A DNA stretch of 64,000 bases, from contig NZ_FOCO01000007.1 in NCBI RefSeq assembly GCF_900110135.1, positions 1 to 64,000 on the forward strand, in the 5' to 3' direction. Origin of the DNA: Pseudorhodobacter antarcticus (lineage in GTDB: Bacteria; Pseudomonadota; Alphaproteobacteria; Rhodobacterales; Rhodobacteraceae). Numbering within the stretch: position 1 is the first letter of the stretch; every line of letters starts with the position of its first letter. Below the pieces are notes generated by a model. It did no database searches, was not told the DNA's origin, and saw only the letters and a list, made by a program, of their open reading frames with translations. Positions 63,361-64,000 of this stretch are shown one piece after another. The translations under genes were made by a program, and so were the position numbers.

Positions 63361-64000
63361 ATGACCCTGAACAGCACCATTGACCGCGTGACAGACCGGA
63401 TACGGGCCAGATCGGCGGGTTTGCGCGGGGATTATTTGGCGCGGGTGGCGGCGGCGGTGGCGCAGGGTCCGGCGCGGGCACATCTGTCTTGTGGCAATCA
63501 GGCCCATGCCTATGCGGCGATGGGGGGCGATAAGGACGCGCTGGTCGCGGACCGTGCGCCGAATTTAGGCGTGGTGACGGCGTATAATGACATGCTGTCG
63601 GCGCATCAACCCTATGAACGCTATCCCGATTTGATCCGGGAGGCGGCGCGCAAGGCGGGGGCCACGGCGCAAGTGGCGGGCGGCGTGCCTGCGATGTGTG
63701 ACGGGGTAACGCAAGGCCAGCCGGGGATGGAGTTGTCGCTGTTTTCGCGCGATGTGATTGCGTTGGCGGCAGGCGTGTCGCTGTCGCACAACGTGTTTGA
63801 CGCGGCGGTGTATTTGGGGGTTTGCGACAAGATTGTGCCCGGCCTGATCATTGCGGCGGCCACGTTTGGGCATATTCCGGCGGTGTTTATCCCCGCAGGG
63901 CCGATGCCAAGCGGCATTCCGAATGATGAAAAATCGGCGGTGCGCAACGCGTTTGCCGAAGGCAAAGTGGGGCGCGCGGAATTGATGGCGGCGGAAATGG
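63361..64000 (+). CDS. edd: Phosphogluconate dehydratase, N-terminal part (cut by window edge)
   Basis: Edd converts 6-phosphogluconate to KDPG in the Entner-Doudoroff pathway, the main glycolytic route in many Rhodobacterales. The 213 visible codons show VVTAYNDMLSAHQPYERYPD, GGVPAMCDGVTQGQPGMELS with an iron-sulfur-binding Cys, and YLGVCDKIVPGL with another, matching the IlvD/Edd family and specifically Edd. The C-terminal two-thirds and a possible eda partner lie beyond the window. A LacI-type operator precedes it. Confidence 0.93.
   Translation, partial: MTLNSTIDRVTDRIRARSAGLRGDYLARVAAAVAQGPARAHLSCGNQAHAYAAMGGDKDALVADRAPNLGVVTAYNDMLSAHQPYERYPDLIREAARKAGATAQVAGGVPAMCDGVTQGQPGMELSLFSRDVIALAAGVSLSHNVFDAAVYLGVCDKIVPGLIIAAATFGHIPAVFIPAGPMPSGIPNDEKSAVRNAFAEGKVGRAELMAAEM

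Overview
The window is a chromosomal segment of an alphaproteobacterium of the order Rhodobacterales (Roseobacter/Rhodobacter type). I base this on GC-rich coding sequence (roughly 60% by eye), the gene orders lptF-lptG-lptD-surA-pdxA-rsmA, prfA-prmC-DUF4167 and trpE...trpGDC-moaC-moeA-lexA-comEC-gltX-gltA, a GAAC-N7-GAAC SOS box in front of lexA, an RSP_2648-type PIN protein, and an Entner-Doudoroff edd gene at the right edge. No prophage, CRISPR array, rRNA or integron is visible. The only mobile element is a cut-off IS110-type element at the left edge.

Layout. 1-458: start of an IS110-family transposase (minus strand) and its structured non-coding end, abutting lptF. 459-7967: LPS transport (lptF, lptG, lptD), a SurA-like chaperone, pdxA and rsmA in one tightly packed operon. 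8066-13843, minus strand: DUF4167 protein with internal tandem repeats, prmC, prfA, a DUF1499 protein, an agmatinase-family enzyme and an M20 amidohydrolase. 13907-16953, plus: mazG, an iron-type ABC binding protein behind a palindromic operator, and a nucleoside hydrolase. 16950-21800, mostly minus: kbl-tdh threonine catabolism next to an XRE/cupin regulator with two matching operator half-site pairs, tRNA-Pro, DUF192, a two-domain cold-shock protein and pdxH. 21935-29243, plus: fabI, two LysE-type exporters, gpt, an aminotransferase, a PpiD-like foldase and trpE. 29268-40738: a YibQ-type protein (minus), then trpGDC-moaC-moeA, lexA, comEC (minus), gltX and gltA.

40790-45410 is a minus-strand accessory cluster: ornithine decarboxylase, an orphan molybdenum hydroxylase large subunit and a DUF2235 alpha/beta hydrolase, with a divergent Lrp-type regulator. 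46062-56981 holds valS (with an oddly AT-rich inserted segment), a HisC-like aminotransferase, a DUF4177 protein, gatB, pepN, a small membrane protein, a divergent photolyase/cryptochrome-like flavoprotein and a 49-residue DUF2256 zinc-finger protein. 57104-64000 holds malate synthase G, bolA, a J-domain protein, tRNA-Cys, a PIN protein, rlmI, a lipoprotein and the start of edd.

Most of the window is housekeeping. The most unusual signals are a 20-nt element (TTCGTCTTGGNNNAAATACC) present five times, each within 1-12 nt of a stop codon and usually followed by a hairpin; the putative guide-RNA region of the IS110 element; two TCCG-N6-CGGA operators flanking the kbl promoter; a threonine dehydrogenase lacking all four structural-zinc cysteines; and the photolyase-like/DUF2256 pair.
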